Assembly: GCA_015657535.1 (NCBI GenBank) | Contig: JADHZB010001801.1 | Location: forward strand, 1-61,557 | Direction: 5' to 3' | Source: Nephromyces sp. MM_2019 | Lineage: Eukaryota > Apicomplexa > Aconoidasida > Nephromycida | DNA length: 61,557 bases | Shown: in pieces, positions 1 to 16,620 of the stretch | How the letters are laid out: each line of letters opens with the position of its first letter | Position numbering within the stretch: the first letter of the stretch is position 1 | Position numbers and translations under genes: made by a program | Notes under the pieces: generated by a model | Databases searched by the model: none | What the model was told of the DNA's origin: nothing | Seen by the model: the letters and a program-made list of their open reading frames with translations, nothing else

Positions 1-97
1 TATCTGTCACGCCTGCACTCGGCCAGATGTGTGTGTGTGAGGAGCAATCAAAGAATGTATCTGTCACGCCTGCACTCGGCCAGATGTGTGTGTGTTG
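1..97. repeat. 57-bp tandem repeat at the left edge (about 1.7 copies)
   Basis: The segment beginning tatctgtcacgcc at position 1 starts again at position 58 and stays identical for about 40 bases before diverging into further TG-rich sequence. The unit is 57 bp and includes a short TG run. The array may extend to the left outside the window. It lies upstream of the first coding exon, so it is either promoter or 5' intron sequence. Confidence 0.8.
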
Positions 98-622
98 AAG
101 CATTCGGCTTTGAGTTGATGTGAATGTGTGTGTGTTGAAACCTTAAACAGGAAGAGCTCTGAATGTGTTCAACGCTTAAGCCCAAGCATTGATACGTGTT
201 TTTGTCAAACCACTTCACAGAAGAAGCTATTCGAGCTCTAAAGCTTTAAACACCCCTGAGCTGAATATGTCCTTTGCACATATCTATAGTGTATATGCAC
301 CTTTTCCATCTTTTTTTGAAAACCCTATATACTGCATTTGCTTACGAAGAAGAATCTACAGAAGGATTCCCTATCTTCAGCCTTTTTTTGCTTCTTCAAG
401 ACCATTTTCGAGTGTGTGCAAGAAACTTTTGTTTAAAGGCTGAATAAGCAGTGAAATATAACAAAAAATACGTACACACAAGCGGAGAAAAAGCCATAGA
501 AATCCTCCTTTTCACGCAGCAAAAACTGCATGCACATACGCTTTCAAACACACACATTTATGGATATAAATAAGAAGATATTTTGCACTTTATTTGCAGG
601 ATATGGCTGGTATCTTGTTGGT

Positions 623-4843
<4,221 letters not shown>

Positions 4844-4967
4844 GTAGATTTACCGTTTTTTTTTGGAGCAAGTCACCCGCGGGTGACTGGAGTATGAGAC
4901 CGCCTTTTTGTAGCTACTGCTTCCCTCGGCGGCATAAAATAATAATGAGCGCGTCAGATGGCTCCAA

Positions 4968-5563
4968 CTAGTAAGGCTTCTCAACATAGAAGCTCAACAG
5001 CGCGGTTTTGTTAGATAACACTGGGGGCTGGCAGCAAAAACAGCGCGGGTTCTTGGACAACACTGCGGAGCTGGTAGCAAACACCCAAAAAATAGATAAA
5101 CACACCAGAAGCTGGATATGATGCACTAATTTTGCACTCAGTCCGTAAGGGAGTGATCTACCAAAGATCACCTGTATATAAGAATTGCTCGGGCCAGGTA
5201 ATGACTTCTTCGAAAGAATGCCTGGAAATTTTTCTTATCAAAAAAATCACTAGATAATACTATATTGTGTGTGGCTGGCAAAGCGCCGCTGTAGCACACT
5301 ATTTTCGGGCTTTCTGGCAAAAGTATTTCTGCCGCTTGATTTCCGCAAATTATTTTGTTGTGACGAAATGCGTAATTACCTCTTTCAAACCTGGAGTTTG
5401 GCATAAATGTCCTTATGATTGCTCCACGCGCAATCGCTTTATAGAGTACTAAGTTACGTGTTCTGTGATGTTTTTGAATAAAATTCTTCTGTTGCCGCAA
5501 TACGACTGCCCCAAAAGGTACAGTATATGCATAGAAATAACGATTGCATTTTCCACAAAGTAT
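4968..5563 (-). CDS. Putative minus-strand gene, last two exons, unknown function
   Basis: Read on the minus strand, a frame open from an acceptor-like catag (exon start 5563) to a donor cag|gtgatc (exon end 5172) joins in phase to a second exon, 5070-4968. That exon is preceded by a T-rich tract and taccag, and it ends in TAG. Together they give about 165 residues without an internal stop. The start has CGKC; the middle is basic with several Arg and His; the last exon has a CFCC cluster. No family was recognised. There is no Met at the 5' edge, so upstream exons must exist if the gene is real. The alternative is a chance frame. The phase match and the position facing the plus-strand gene end at 4843 favour a gene. 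Confidence 0.4.
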
Positions 5564-5583
5564 CTATGATAAGGTTATGCGGG

Positions 5584-8500
5584 TAAATTTACGAGCTTTC
5601 ATCGGCTCGAGCAACTAAGAAAAGCGCGTGGGTATTGCCCATGTTTTCCCATTGCCTTGAAATGATTCGGCGTTGCACATCAGATTGCTCGTCGCAGGCT
5701 CGGGATATAAATAGGCAAGTTTTTCATGTACAAATTGATACATGCGCAATAGCTCTAAGATATAACTGAAGCAGTTGGAAAAAAACAGCTAAAGCAGGCA
5801 GTACTATTTATATAATTTATCGCTTGATAACCTGGGAAAAAAAGGTGGTTTTTTGAAAGCTTTTGCGTTATCAGGGCACGTATCATCTTGTTACTTGAAG
5901 TATTATGTCAATTTGGTAACCTGTGTGCTGAATATTATTTGTGCTTTGAAAAAATCAGCTTTTTCTGCTTAAATCACGGATATGGATTGCTTTCCATGAC
6001 TCGTTTTGGGAGGGACGCCATTACGATCAATAATTTCACGCTATAAGAATCTGCTCCAAATAATTATCTCATGGTTCTTACGTTAATTCCATTTTAATAT
6101 GGCTATCTTTGTTTAAAAACTCAAGAGTTACTATTTGCATTGAGGTGTTGCTCTAAATATTGAATCTTGATAGTAGAAATAAAACCAGCCGGTGAGGTTC
6201 TGCTACATATGCTGGGAAAATCAGCTGGTGCGTTTTCAGTAAAATATCCTGAGCAAACCGGCCAGAATAGCCGACTTGCAAGACTTAGGATTCAGTATTA
6301 CTGGTTTTAATAATGCTTTTCAAAGAGGACTTCCCAGGATTGTCTGGCAGCCCTCCATGAGATAGATAAAGGAACCTCTCTGCTACGTAGGAATTTTCCA
6401 GCTTACGCACGTGTCGACAGCTACAAGTTCACTATCGGTCTTGCAGCGTCTCAATTTAGCTAACTCTAGTTTTTCGTGTCCCACTGACGAGAAACAACGT
6501 GCTCTTATGCCGCTACGTCCCAGCCCAGCTTTTTAGCTATGAATTTCAAAGTAGATAACTCTTCCTATGGAGATTTCTTTTGTTATTGCTGAGTTGGAAG
6601 TTATAAAACCGGATGCCGATACAGTTAATAGACTTGGTATTCGAGAAAAAAATGTTTTTAATAGATCATCTCCAATCACTGACTGCATGTATGATAAGTA
6701 ACTCGCTGGACCACATTGGTAATAAATAGCGTATACGCATTTCACACACTTTGCACTGACCTTCACATGTTGAAGCAGTATCAATTTCATACAAAATTAG
6801 TCTCTTCTCTACTCCGTTTCGAAATGTGCTATCATTGTACCCTAGTACTGATGTGATTCATCTTTGTAATTCCGTGAAAATGCAGCGGGTTAACTTTCAA
6901 GTAACATGCTTGGCATGCGGTACACCACTCACAACATCCCTTTATAACCACAGAAAAGCATTGTGTAGCTCTCATCTATAGTAATATGCAGTTTAGGAAA
7001 GATGATATAAGGAGGAGTATAATATCGAAATGTAAACAGTGCGCCTAGAATAAAGCAAATTTTGATAAAGTCAAATATAGGAGCCAGCCATGGGGGGGGG
7101 GTTCGCAAGCAATTAGTCATGTTTTTCTCCTTTAGGATATTGTGATTCACCTACGGTACGTATATAATAGTGTATTCTTCTAATCATGTAGGCTGAAATT
7201 CTTGGACCATACCAAGAATTCCTACAGGGAGGGCAGGGGCATGCTGACGCTCGTTGCCTCATGCAGAATCCCCATTAATATATATATCTTAATTTGATTT
7301 TTTAGTGTAAATATATCCTCAATTCTACATACCCGATGTTTGCCCGGAAAGGAAGTTTCACTGCCATAGATTTTCAAAAGGTTTGAAACTTGTCATTACT
7401 GACTGCAAGTTTTTGTGTTGAATACCTCAAAGTGGAATACCTGGGGCATTTTACCGATTTTAGTATAACGAAGTCAGACCCTTGTAAAAATAACTTCAAT
7501 GCCGTATAATAATTTAATTATATGTCTAAGCTATGCGTGGCGTCCTTTATTGAAATGTTTTATCGAAAGGTGAGCTGCTGGAAATATCAGCAAGCCTTCG
7601 GAGCTGCCCTTCAAAACTGCTTAACTGCTAATTCTTTTATTACCATCACGTTCCGGTAAGCAGTGCTTACTTTTCTATTTTTTTTTGTAAATGCTTTTTG
7701 GCTTGACTAGACAACGATATACATGAACTCTTTAGGAGCATGATAGGTAGCTTCTTATTTAGGGGGTTAGATTATAAAGTTAGAAAAGATGAAGTATCCC
7801 AGCTTTGGCCAGCTTGTAATTTGAATTCCATTTCCATAACAGCGAGTGTTTATACTATATATTTTATTAAGTGTGGTTAGTATACTCCTTTTCATTACCT
7901 TCACAATGTTACGTGCCTCTTATTTTTTCATTAACCCTCTTGGCTTCGATTTCGGGTCAGCTTAAGTTGCAAAAAGAATCGTTTTGCTGCCGAGGTAGCA
8001 GGTTATGTACGTCACCCTCTCGGAAACTTTTGAAATGGAAGCTGCGAAAAAAGATACATGCAAAACTATCGCTATAAAAGAACTTAGCGAAAATTAGCAA
8101 GAACTAAGCTGTCAACCACATCAAGCTGCTTCCTACGACTTTTTTGAAACTTTGCCATCGGAAACATTTTGTACAAGTTTACACACCAGCTGGTATATAG
8201 CTTGATACTTTTGTGCGCAATGAGTTTGGCGCTTATTTAATATGTGAATGCCAGACTGTGCTCTTGATTAGCTACATAGATACACAGCTGGGTAGATTAG
8301 CGAAGTTGGAAGGTCAGCAACGAAAAGCAGCTAGATTTACAAAGATGCAAAGTATACGATACCCAGACCTATATGTTTCTGTATAGCTTAAGTTGTATTC
8401 ACAAGGGATATGTCACATGCAAGTACTTAGTGCGAATGGAACAAACTTAGTTCACATTGTGCTTCAGCATGTCACCTTAGGCGTAAAAGTAAGGATGCTT

Positions 8501-9935
8501 CGACTGCGGAATGCAGTACTTTAGTACGAGCCAGAGCATCTTATGCTCAACTTCTGCAGACAAACAATCGGAGCCGAAACCTTTATTAGCTGCGAAAATG
8601 CCTAGGATTTTGCCAATCATTCACACATATTATTCAGCTACTGTGTATTCTCATAAACATATATTGTTTTCATGTCTTTGCTTTGCCTGGTAATTTACAT
8701 GGATACACAGTAATGTTATCGCTGCAAGCGTACGGCGTACGGGTTAGGGCAGTTTCAAGCATTCCGATTTATGGAATATGCCAAAAGAACATACGAAATG
8801 AAATTAGAAATTCCATTGGCAGAGGTAATGCAAAGATCTTTGTTCACGATATGAAGGGATGCTGGTTTTTTACTTCGTTTCATCGGATTTCTATAGGGAT
8901 TTTGAAAAAGATTCAGCGATCTTCCTTGGTATCGTACTATTCGTTCATGTACATGTAATGCCATGTAGGCTAAAATTTCTATAATATCACGGCATTAGCC
9001 ATAAAACACAATATGTACGATACTGCAAATCTTGTACTATACCGACCCCTGCTAGTTAGAGGTTATGTGGGTGCATGAGCATGCTGGCCTTCGTTTGCTT
9101 ACGTTGTTTTACCTATAGCGCTTCCATATACACTAAAGCTTTCTATTGATCCTCTCTATTACAAGATATTATACATACAGAAGACTTGTAGGCAAATTAT
9201 TTTATGTATTTAATTGGGGATTTTAAATAGAGATTCCCCAGGTCGGATAGGATGGGAATGACAAATGCAGAATATAAATTTGGAGCACCTCAACTTATTT
9301 CTATAATTATGCTGCTATTTCCCTGAAAAAAATATGTCTACTTGTATGTATTTCTATCTGAATTTGATATAGTTGCTATCACATCCTCCTTGGTTGTAGC
9401 AGTTATGGTATCATGCAAAATTTCGGCAGCTTCATTTTTCAACGACCCCGTAGCGTTGGAAAATTTTTGTGCTCAAAATTTCACTATATGCAAGTTATTT
9501 TTTTGCGCTACAAACAGAACTTTGGCATCTCATGGCTAATTTGATAGGTAATATGGATAAAATTGCTTCTAACGCAAGCAGCGAAACAGCCCTTTTGTTT
9601 TTACCCCTTGTTATGATTGTAGCAATTTATAAAGCCGTTTAACTTCAATTTTTCAAAAGATACGCTTATTAACACCTTATGAAAGCACACCAAGCATTCA
9701 AGCCTGCTGGGAGGGCTCATAAGTTCTGTAGTCTTGCAAACTCTCCTTGTTTCATACTGCTATTCCAAATAACACAAAAAAATACTTTCCTTCATTAGAC
9801 ATCGCTGGTATCTCAGAATACTATAATTATATTTATGCAGCGTCAAGTGACGCAGTTAATTTTTTAGGATTAATTAGATAAGGAAGGCGAAATGTTTTTT
9901 CTACTGCATCTTGCTAAGGAATCTGTCTCGAATTA
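5584..9935. other. TG-poor region with no firm gene
   Basis: No long reading frame and almost no TG or CA tracts, in contrast with the intron-rich regions around it. Minus-strand frames that look protein-like lie at 6790-6533 (ATG start, 85 codons), 7150-6929 (a hydrophobic stretch FIKICFILGALFTF) and 8964-8755 (ATG start, 69 codons). Plus-strand frames overlap some of them. They may be exons of one or more minus-strand genes continuing into 5563-4968, but I could not phase-join them. No RNA gene was recognised. Confidence 0.35.
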
Positions 9936-10344
9936 CTAGAGCCATGTCCAGCAGAGCAATACAAGCCGCGCAACCCAGCTATTAAACTGCCCATATGAGA
10001 TAGAAGAATTTGTAACTGCTAATGAACTCTTTAAGTAAGTAGCTCGCTTTACACCGATTAGTTTATGTAAGTAGTCCTTGTCCCTATTTGTCATAAGCTT
10101 TAAATCATTGGAATTTATTAGTCTATTGTGCATATGCCTAGAGTTTCCAACTCTGCCTATCGACAGCGGAAACTCCTGGGTTTTTATGCGCCGGGCAGCT
10201 GCAGAAACAAAGTTGACATAACAAAAAAAAAATGCGCATATGAAACACAACTAGCTTAATCCATGAAGTACCGCTTGTATGCAAGATTGTAGGAGGCTCT
10301 AATGTGCTTATCTCGCACTCCAAAAAAAATGAAGTGGTAGGCAT
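9936..10344 (-). CDS. Possible two-exon minus-strand gene, unknown function
   Basis: On the minus strand an ATG at 10344 opens a frame with a possible donor (agcg|gtactt). About 70 nt further a strong acceptor (T-rich tract followed by tttctgcag, exon start about 10211) opens a frame running to TAG at 9936. The phases agree and the joined product would be about 110 residues, basic in its middle with KLMTNRDKDYLHKLIG. No family is recognised. Support is only splice consensus and frame length. Confidence 0.25.
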
Positions 10345-12527
10345 AGTAAATTAGGTTTTTTTACATGTTTGCCTCTTATCATCTTCTCACAATGATGACC
10401 TGAGTGGGATAATCCATTAGCAAGCTTACTTACCACGCGTTATGAATTCAATCCGCTGAAGGGATGCAGCTTCTTTTATGTGGCAATTTATGTTTACTGC
10501 AAATAGCTCCCTAACCTCTTATCAATCCTCCGTTTAAGAGGGTGTTTGCTGAATTTTTGAAGGTGAATAGCTGAAGGTATTTAATGAACTTCTTTATTGG
10601 CCCTACAGCCAACTTTCTGTATCTTATTCCTTAGCCTCAATGCTACGCAGAAGCAGTGTATAATGATGTATTATACCTAGTACTTAGCTGCGCATGTTGC
10701 AGTCCCCTGCTTTTGATAGTGTCCTATTATATTTTTAATATACATCGCTGCCATTAAAAATGCAATATACCGTGTAACCAGGTTTTTTCATAGTATTCGG
10801 GAGCATGAATGATTGCAAAACTATAAGCTTACTGCAATGGCATTGAACTCCGTATATAGTTTTGAAATTTTCACGACTTGGCTAGTTATTCCGTCTATTA
10901 CAGCGCAATACTTCAATCTACTTGCATGTTGTAACCATGATGGCCTAATTATGATTAATCGGTTCTTCATTTTGGCTATGAATATTTTGAACTTAGCTTT
11001 CCTCCCAGAGTATTTAGGAGAAAAACTACAATCCTCGTTTTTCTCCTGTATAGCTTAAAAAAGATACTATAGTTATCAGCACTTAATACGGCGCTATTTT
11101 GAATGCACAGGTATAGAAGGTTTTTTTCCGTTTAAAGTTTGCAATCATCAGCATATAACCCTTTGTCCTCGCATTTGCCGCTAAGCTCGCGCCCAACCTA
11201 GAAAAAAAAAAAATATTCTTTCCACCACTCCAGAGAGATATCAAAATTTACTGCGTACTCCTCCTTCTCGCCGTTTTTAGTGCAGTGCAGACAAAAAATC
11301 AGGCTGTATATACTGCTTTAGCTTCTCGTGCTTGTTAAACTAGCTTCCTTAGTGCGGAGACAAGCAACCTCGCTTATTGAGCAACGTAACTTCTCTTGAG
11401 TTACAACATTATAACTACGGCAAGATTGACTAACATCATCCCCTGAAAAGTAGAGCTTGCAGCACTTTTTATTTCAAATTTCCCTGCCTGATGTAATGAA
11501 GTGCAGATAATGAAGGTGCGAGCACGGTGTCACTGCTCAGCGCCCGTGCATAGTAGACGCGTCTAAACTGTCTAAACACTATGGGAATGCGCTTGGTACT
11601 ACTACTGCCGCACAAGTTACGTATTGTGCAGTGCACGGCCTCTGCACAGATGGGCTACTGCCATCGCACCTCATCGTATTATAATTTAAACGTGTATAGG
11701 AATCTTTCCTTGCGATGGTTCGATCGATGACACACTAGTATATTCCCCCCCAATGCGTACTTCCCCTTTAGGTACCTATATCGTCACATCACCGTCCCCC
11801 AGGCACACAACCCCCTACTCTCATTAGTCCGGCAAGCATAAACTGGTAAGGAACCCTTGTATGCACAAAATCCTGTCATATAATACACCCTTTCACGCGC
11901 TACACCGAAATAAGTAGACCCTTTTTTCTTCCTCATCGGTCTGCCTTCTAATTATGAATGCTGTGATCCAGACCGGCATCTCACATTCCCCTTCTAATTG
12001 TGAGTGATAACTGATATGATGATTTCGTTTTCAGGGGAAAAAACCGAGGAACCTTCCATCCAGTATAGTATGCTGAACAAATAATATATTTATGCGGCCT
12101 ATATATGCACAAGGCACAGCTGTTATATGTATGACGGTGGAGCAAGTCGTTACTGAATTTTTGTCTATTGACTGCCGCAGATTTTTTTTGTTAGCTTTTA
12201 TTTAGCCTTAAATTTGACCCATTTGTAGGGAGCCTCATATATTTTTCTTGTCTTTTGCCTCCCCCACTCTAATAGTGTGTTTTAGCGCACTGTCGCCTGA
12301 AAATTTAGGAAACAGTACATCCACAGTGCAGCTTAACTATTTGTCCGGTATCTTGTCCCTTCAAGGATTGTGCTATTCATTTAGGAAGAGGTGATTAATA
12401 TATATACCATACTCCCAAGGAAGGTGAGCCTGTGGACTGAGATAATACTGCATTTTGTGGAAGTATGCATATGCTTAGACAAAGGGCTTGAAAGTGGCTA
12501 TCCGAGTAAATGCAGTGGTAGTGACGC
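10345..12527. other. No supported gene
   Basis: AT-rich sequence with short frames on both strands. The longest (10813-11058, plus, 81 codons) has no splice or start context that persuades me. A 12-base A run lies near 11202-11213. No repeats or RNA genes were recognised. Confidence 0.4.
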
Positions 12528-13026
12528 TTAGTGCCTACCGCTATACATTGTGATACTGTGAGGAGGATACTTCTGAGTTAAGGAGGGAATAAATGAATAT
12601 TTCTCTGCAATGTCTTGTATGAGATGAAGGGTGTCTTGTAGTTTTTGCCGACTCTTGGCATGCACATAACTGTATTTCTGCAAAGTTGATGAATGATGCA
12701 GTTGATGGTGACCCTTTTCGGGGTTATTTGGTGCATAGGACTCTTGCGCGCCTGTCTGCAAGGCAATTAGATGAGCGTTTCTTTGCGTGGTCCCCGTGTG
12801 TCTTGTATTAGATAGTGATGGCATTCTTTTTGCGTGCACGCTTTGAATGATTTGCGAAGGATTTACAGCCCAATTTTGGGGTTAAAATGATAGCGGAGGG
12901 AGGTTTTCTATCGCTTGTGTCGTGCGAGAGAAGGTATCTTTGTGATATAAGTCGAGAATACGATGAACTTTGATTGAGATCGGCTAAACTTTGCTGCATA
13001 AGCTGAGATGCATACGGCAAAAACAA
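12528..13026 (-). CDS. Possible minus-strand coding region in two overlapping frames
   Basis: Two protein-like frames follow each other on the minus strand. 13026-12808 contains SQLMQQSLADLNQSSSYS and is Ser-rich and basic. 12824-12528 has an ATG at 12824 and contains SRQKLQDTLHLIQDIAEKY, likely helical. They overlap by a few bases in different frames, so either an intron I could not place separates them or a frameshift has broken the gene. Function is unknown. If real, the gene is divergent from the plus-strand gene starting at 13405, with about 380 nt between them as a shared promoter region. Confidence 0.35.
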
Positions 13027-13404
13027 CTTCCTTTGTTTAATTTTGGGGAAACTTTAAGTTTCTTTGTTGCTAAAAAAAGTTTGGTGGGACTTATAGTATT
13101 GAAATGATGTTAATGGTAGCCATTTGACGGGAGTGTGAAGTCAAGCTGTACGTGTTGTTATTGAACTCTTGCCTCATTAAAAAAATAGGTTTATTTGCAC
13201 GAAGTTTAAGGCTTGTACAGCTATGGGGCTAGCACAGACGTTGCGAAAGTTAAATATTTCATATTTGTGGCCTTTGCATTATGATCCTTTGACTATCAAT
13301 GGGCGAAGATTGTATCTTAGACTTGATTCTGGAATACCAAATTTGCTGCTTGAATGCTCTATTAGTGCTCTTTTGTACGACCTTTTTTTTATTGTATCTT
13401 CAGA

Positions 13405-14505
13405 ATGGCTAGTAAGCGGAGACCCACCAAAAAAGCGTCTTCGAAGAAAGTCGCTAGAGATGCTTCTGTAAGTAAGGTCTTCTTCTGTTCACGATTTTTT
13501 TCCTTTTTCTTTCAAAGATGAAATGCTCTAAGGACATTATTCATGTGTTTTCGATTTAGTCGCCTGCTTGACTAAGATGCTGGCTCTTATTTGCTAGGAC
13601 TCTTAACTGAGCAATATTGTATTGATATTTTTTTGTATTTTATCTCATTATTTCTATTCCTTTGGCGTTATAGATGTATATCTACAACCAGAAGAATATA
13701 TAGAAGCGCACAACAACACACATATATATGCTTCTGTATATCTAGAAACAAATACTCTACACTAATCGGTAATCTAGCTCAATACCTATCAGCATCTGTG
13801 TCTAACAGCTGCCATTTGTTCCTGTTTCTGAAGCATAGCAATGCATTTGGTAAAAAATTTTTTCTTTGTTCTTGCCATTACACGCAACTTGCCCACACAC
13901 TTTTTTGAACATGTCCTTTGTACGCAGTTTTGCTGCGGCATCTCCTACCGTAAGATCTAGTCCTTTCCGATCCTAGAGCTTATCTTACACTTTAAGTCCG
14001 CGCTAACTTCCCATAACTCATCAACTTAGATTTCTCCCTAAAATTGCTATTGCTTTGCACCTTTGCGCAGAAATCCCGGTCTAAGTCAGTCACTAGGAAG
14101 AGTTCTACTCTCTCAAGGCCCGCATCGGCTAGCAAAAGGTCTCCAGCCCCACATATCGCCTCTGCTATCAAGAAGGCTGCACCTAAGAAAAATTTAAAGG
14201 TAACAAACAACGATATTCCTCAGCCAAAAATTATTTCTGTTGGTAATGAGATAGATCAAAGCTCAACCACCGCCTCAATATCTGCATTGATCGTTCCACA
14301 GGAATTAGCTGTGCCCGATCGCAAAAAGGCTACTCCCGTTAGAAGTGAGCATGCAGAAGCCTCACTAGCATCTCGGCATAGAAAGGCTCCTTTCCCTCGC
14401 AATGTAGCAGCGGAGAGTGATGCACCTTCAGCAGTCGCGAAACCTGTGCCTAAAGCTGCTTCTAGTGGAGGAATGTTTAGCTGGTTTTTTAGGTTTATGC
14501 GTTGA
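13405..14505 (+). CDS. Two-exon gene for a small, very basic Lys/Ser/Ala-rich protein
   Basis: Exon 1 is 13405-13467, starting with ATG directly behind an acceptor-like ttcag, which implies a 5' UTR intron. It ends at gcttct|gtaagt. Exon 2 is 14071-14505, entered at tttgcgcag and ending in TGA; both sides are phase 0. The product is about 166 residues. Its first 60 residues are dominated by Lys, Arg and Ser (RRPTKKASSKK, KSRSKSVTRKSS), then Ala/Pro/Ser-rich sequence, and it ends in a short aromatic-hydrophobic tail, GGMFSWFFRFMR. There is no signal peptide. The composition suggests a nucleic-acid-, chromatin- or microtubule-associated protein. No homologue was recognised. Confidence 0.6.
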
Positions 14506-15100
14506 GTGTCCTAAGAAATATAGAGTAGCTGAAGTTATCAAATGCAGCTGGTGGAGATTACTTGGTAGAAAATTGGGTTTGGAAGTAAACATTTTCGAGG
14601 GTTTTCTTTGAGAGTTGAACTTTTCCCAAGGGGGAGGGTAGGAGTTTTTATGATGACGGAGATACTGACAGGATGCAAGGTTGACAAATTTTTCTTACTG
14701 AGGTGATTTGCGGCAGGATTTTTTAAGAGAAGGCTTCATTTGTAGTGTTCCGCCTTTAGTAGGAGTTTTACTAGAATAGGAAGGGAGGCTATGATACGCA
14801 AGTCTAGAATTTTTGAGATGCTCGCTTATGAAAGGAAAATATGGACTGCCCCGGTTACATTTTGGGGTGATAATGCAGGTTTGAAGCGTTTCTCGACCAT
14901 CAAATCATCTCAGCGGGATACTTTTTGAGGGGAGATTATGGCGTGCACATTATTCATTTACTAATTCTTGGACGCATTAGTTCACTTTCTTTATTTATCT
15001 ATCAATGGGCTAGTAGACGCTTAAGTAGTATAAGCAGTTCGTGGTTAGAGATTAGTATATGAAGCGAAAAAGTTAACGTCAGTCCCCAGAGCCTGACATT
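14506..15100. other. Convergent intergenic spacer
   Basis: About 600 nt between the stop of the plus-strand gene at 14505 and the putative stop of a minus-strand gene at 15101. It holds no notable repeat or reading frame. Confidence 0.4.
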
Positions 15101-15832
15101 TTATACCACTTTGTTGGCATGAGTTTCTACGAGTGCTGAATACACCTTTTTGCATTCGCTTCACTTTTATATTACTAGTTAAGTTAGAGTCCATCATTGA
15201 CACTTGCAACGTACTTTGAAGGATAGGGATTAAATTTAAACACCCTGGGATGTTTTTTCTCCTTGTGTAAGTACGTGCTGGGCTTGCTGGAGTTTGATAA
15301 TTCCAGGTGCGGAATTTTTGACGCGCAAGATCGCAGCGGCAAGACGAGCTGCTGTTTCTATTCTCTAATGGCTTCGGGAAATTGTTATATATACGAAGAG
15401 ACTTTGTCAAAAAGGTATTCTAGATACAAGAAGGGTTGGCTGACTAGCTAATCCAGCAAGACTCAATCACGCACGCAATTTGCAGTGAAATCATACAAAA
15501 GGATAACGATATGCTCCCTTTAAATTATCCAAAGAAAAAGTTTTTCCTTTTCAAGCTTCAAATCAGCTTATGCGCACATATAGAAAGGCTCGCTTAAGTG
15601 AAAGTTTTCGACTTTTATGCTGCGAAGCTACAAGCGATGTATTTTTCACAAATTTGAGATGTCAGTGATGTGTGCCCTGCGTGAAATCTTTACCAAAAAT
15701 AGGCATTCCACCAAAGTGAAGTTTGCTATTGCCTCAACTTTCACTACTTTGGTGAATACTCTTTCCCGAAGTAACTTGTCGATTTCTGCGCTTGATAAGG
15801 GCTCATTTAATTGAACAGAACGCTTGTCTGGG
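15101..15832 (-). CDS. Three 3'-terminal exons of a minus-strand gene, unknown function
   Basis: On the minus strand: an exon ending at 15694 (ttg|gtaaag, phase 0; its 5' border is uncertain, near 15794-15830), an exon 15364-15244 entered at gccattag and left at cagg|gtgttt, and a last exon 15135-15101 entered at gtattcag with stop TAA. The phases join. The product has helical, charged sequence (AEIDKLLRERVFTKVVKVE, ETAARLAAAILRVKN, LQQAQHVLTQGEKTSQ). Further protein-like open segments upstream on the same strand (16100-16014 ending in a good gtaagc donor, and 16620-16448) may be earlier exons, but I could not connect them all in phase. No family is recognised. Confidence 0.42.
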
Positions 15833-16447
15833 GTTATTTCATGTGGTTGTGATGCAAAGAAAGCACGCCTTGCTGGATGTGTTTCTGCGCTGCCAGTTTA
15901 CTGGGAAATATCGCTGCGATATGTAGGGCTGCATTTTGAATGTCGTGCATGTCATAATTTTTCGCTCCCATGCTCATCACTGCAAAGCTTAGATTGGAGA
16001 TTTCCAAGCTTACCAGTGCTTCTATCCGTAAAATTTGCCTTTCGGGTAAAAAGTCTGAAAAATGATACGTTTGATAATCCTTGGCAAGAGCGAGAATTTT
16101 CTGGACGGTTACTAAGTTGTGGTGTTATTGTTGAGAATGTAAATCAAGAAACTAGAAATTAAACTCAAATCAACGAGTTGGTCCGATATTGGATGAGACG
16201 ACGGCCAGCTGCATATTCTGCATTTGCTCCCCGCTTGTATTTGTGTCTGTTATTCGCTACTTATGCCTGCCGGCCTGTATGTGTATGTGAATCTCTTTCT
16301 CCCTGCTGGAGGTTGTGGTAATTATCTGCAACTGCTCTACTTAACAAGCCTTCGGCAGACGTTTCTATCGACGTAGTTGAATCTCAGGAAACGATCGTAA
16401 CACGAAAAATCAGCTTTAAACGGGCAGTAGCTTTGTCGGCGTATTAC

Positions 16448-16620
16448 TTCCTGTCGCTCGTTGGCGGGTTAGTTTTGTTCATAGCAATGAGTTTCTGAAT
16501 GCATGAGTCTTTATGGAGCATAATTACAGCTCTTCTCGTAACATCAGTTGATTGAGATTCTATGGGAAAGAAGAGGACAATTCTACTCATTGCAGCCTTG
16601 CACCTGTCGTCAAGCATGGA
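16448..16620 (-). CDS. Candidate internal exon, minus strand
   Basis: Minus-strand segment entered behind ttttcgttag and open until a possible gtaata donor. It contains DDRCKAAMSRIVLFF and TDVTRRAVIMLHKD. It is protein-like in composition and has the same strand as the exons at 15.1-16.1 kb, so it may belong to that gene. Phase to the neighbours was not established. Confidence 0.27.

Noticed and set aside
4860..13000. Mitochondrial or plastid DNA insertions as an explanation of the TG-poor region
   Set aside because: No cytochrome b, cox or organellar rRNA text was recognised. A search against organellar genomes would be needed to exclude short pieces.
14207..14230. A 24-nt GT...AG stretch (gtaaca ... 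cctcag) inside exon 2 of the basic-protein gene
   Set aside because: Too short for a spliceosomal intron in this genome, and removing or keeping it leaves the frame open, so chance is likely.
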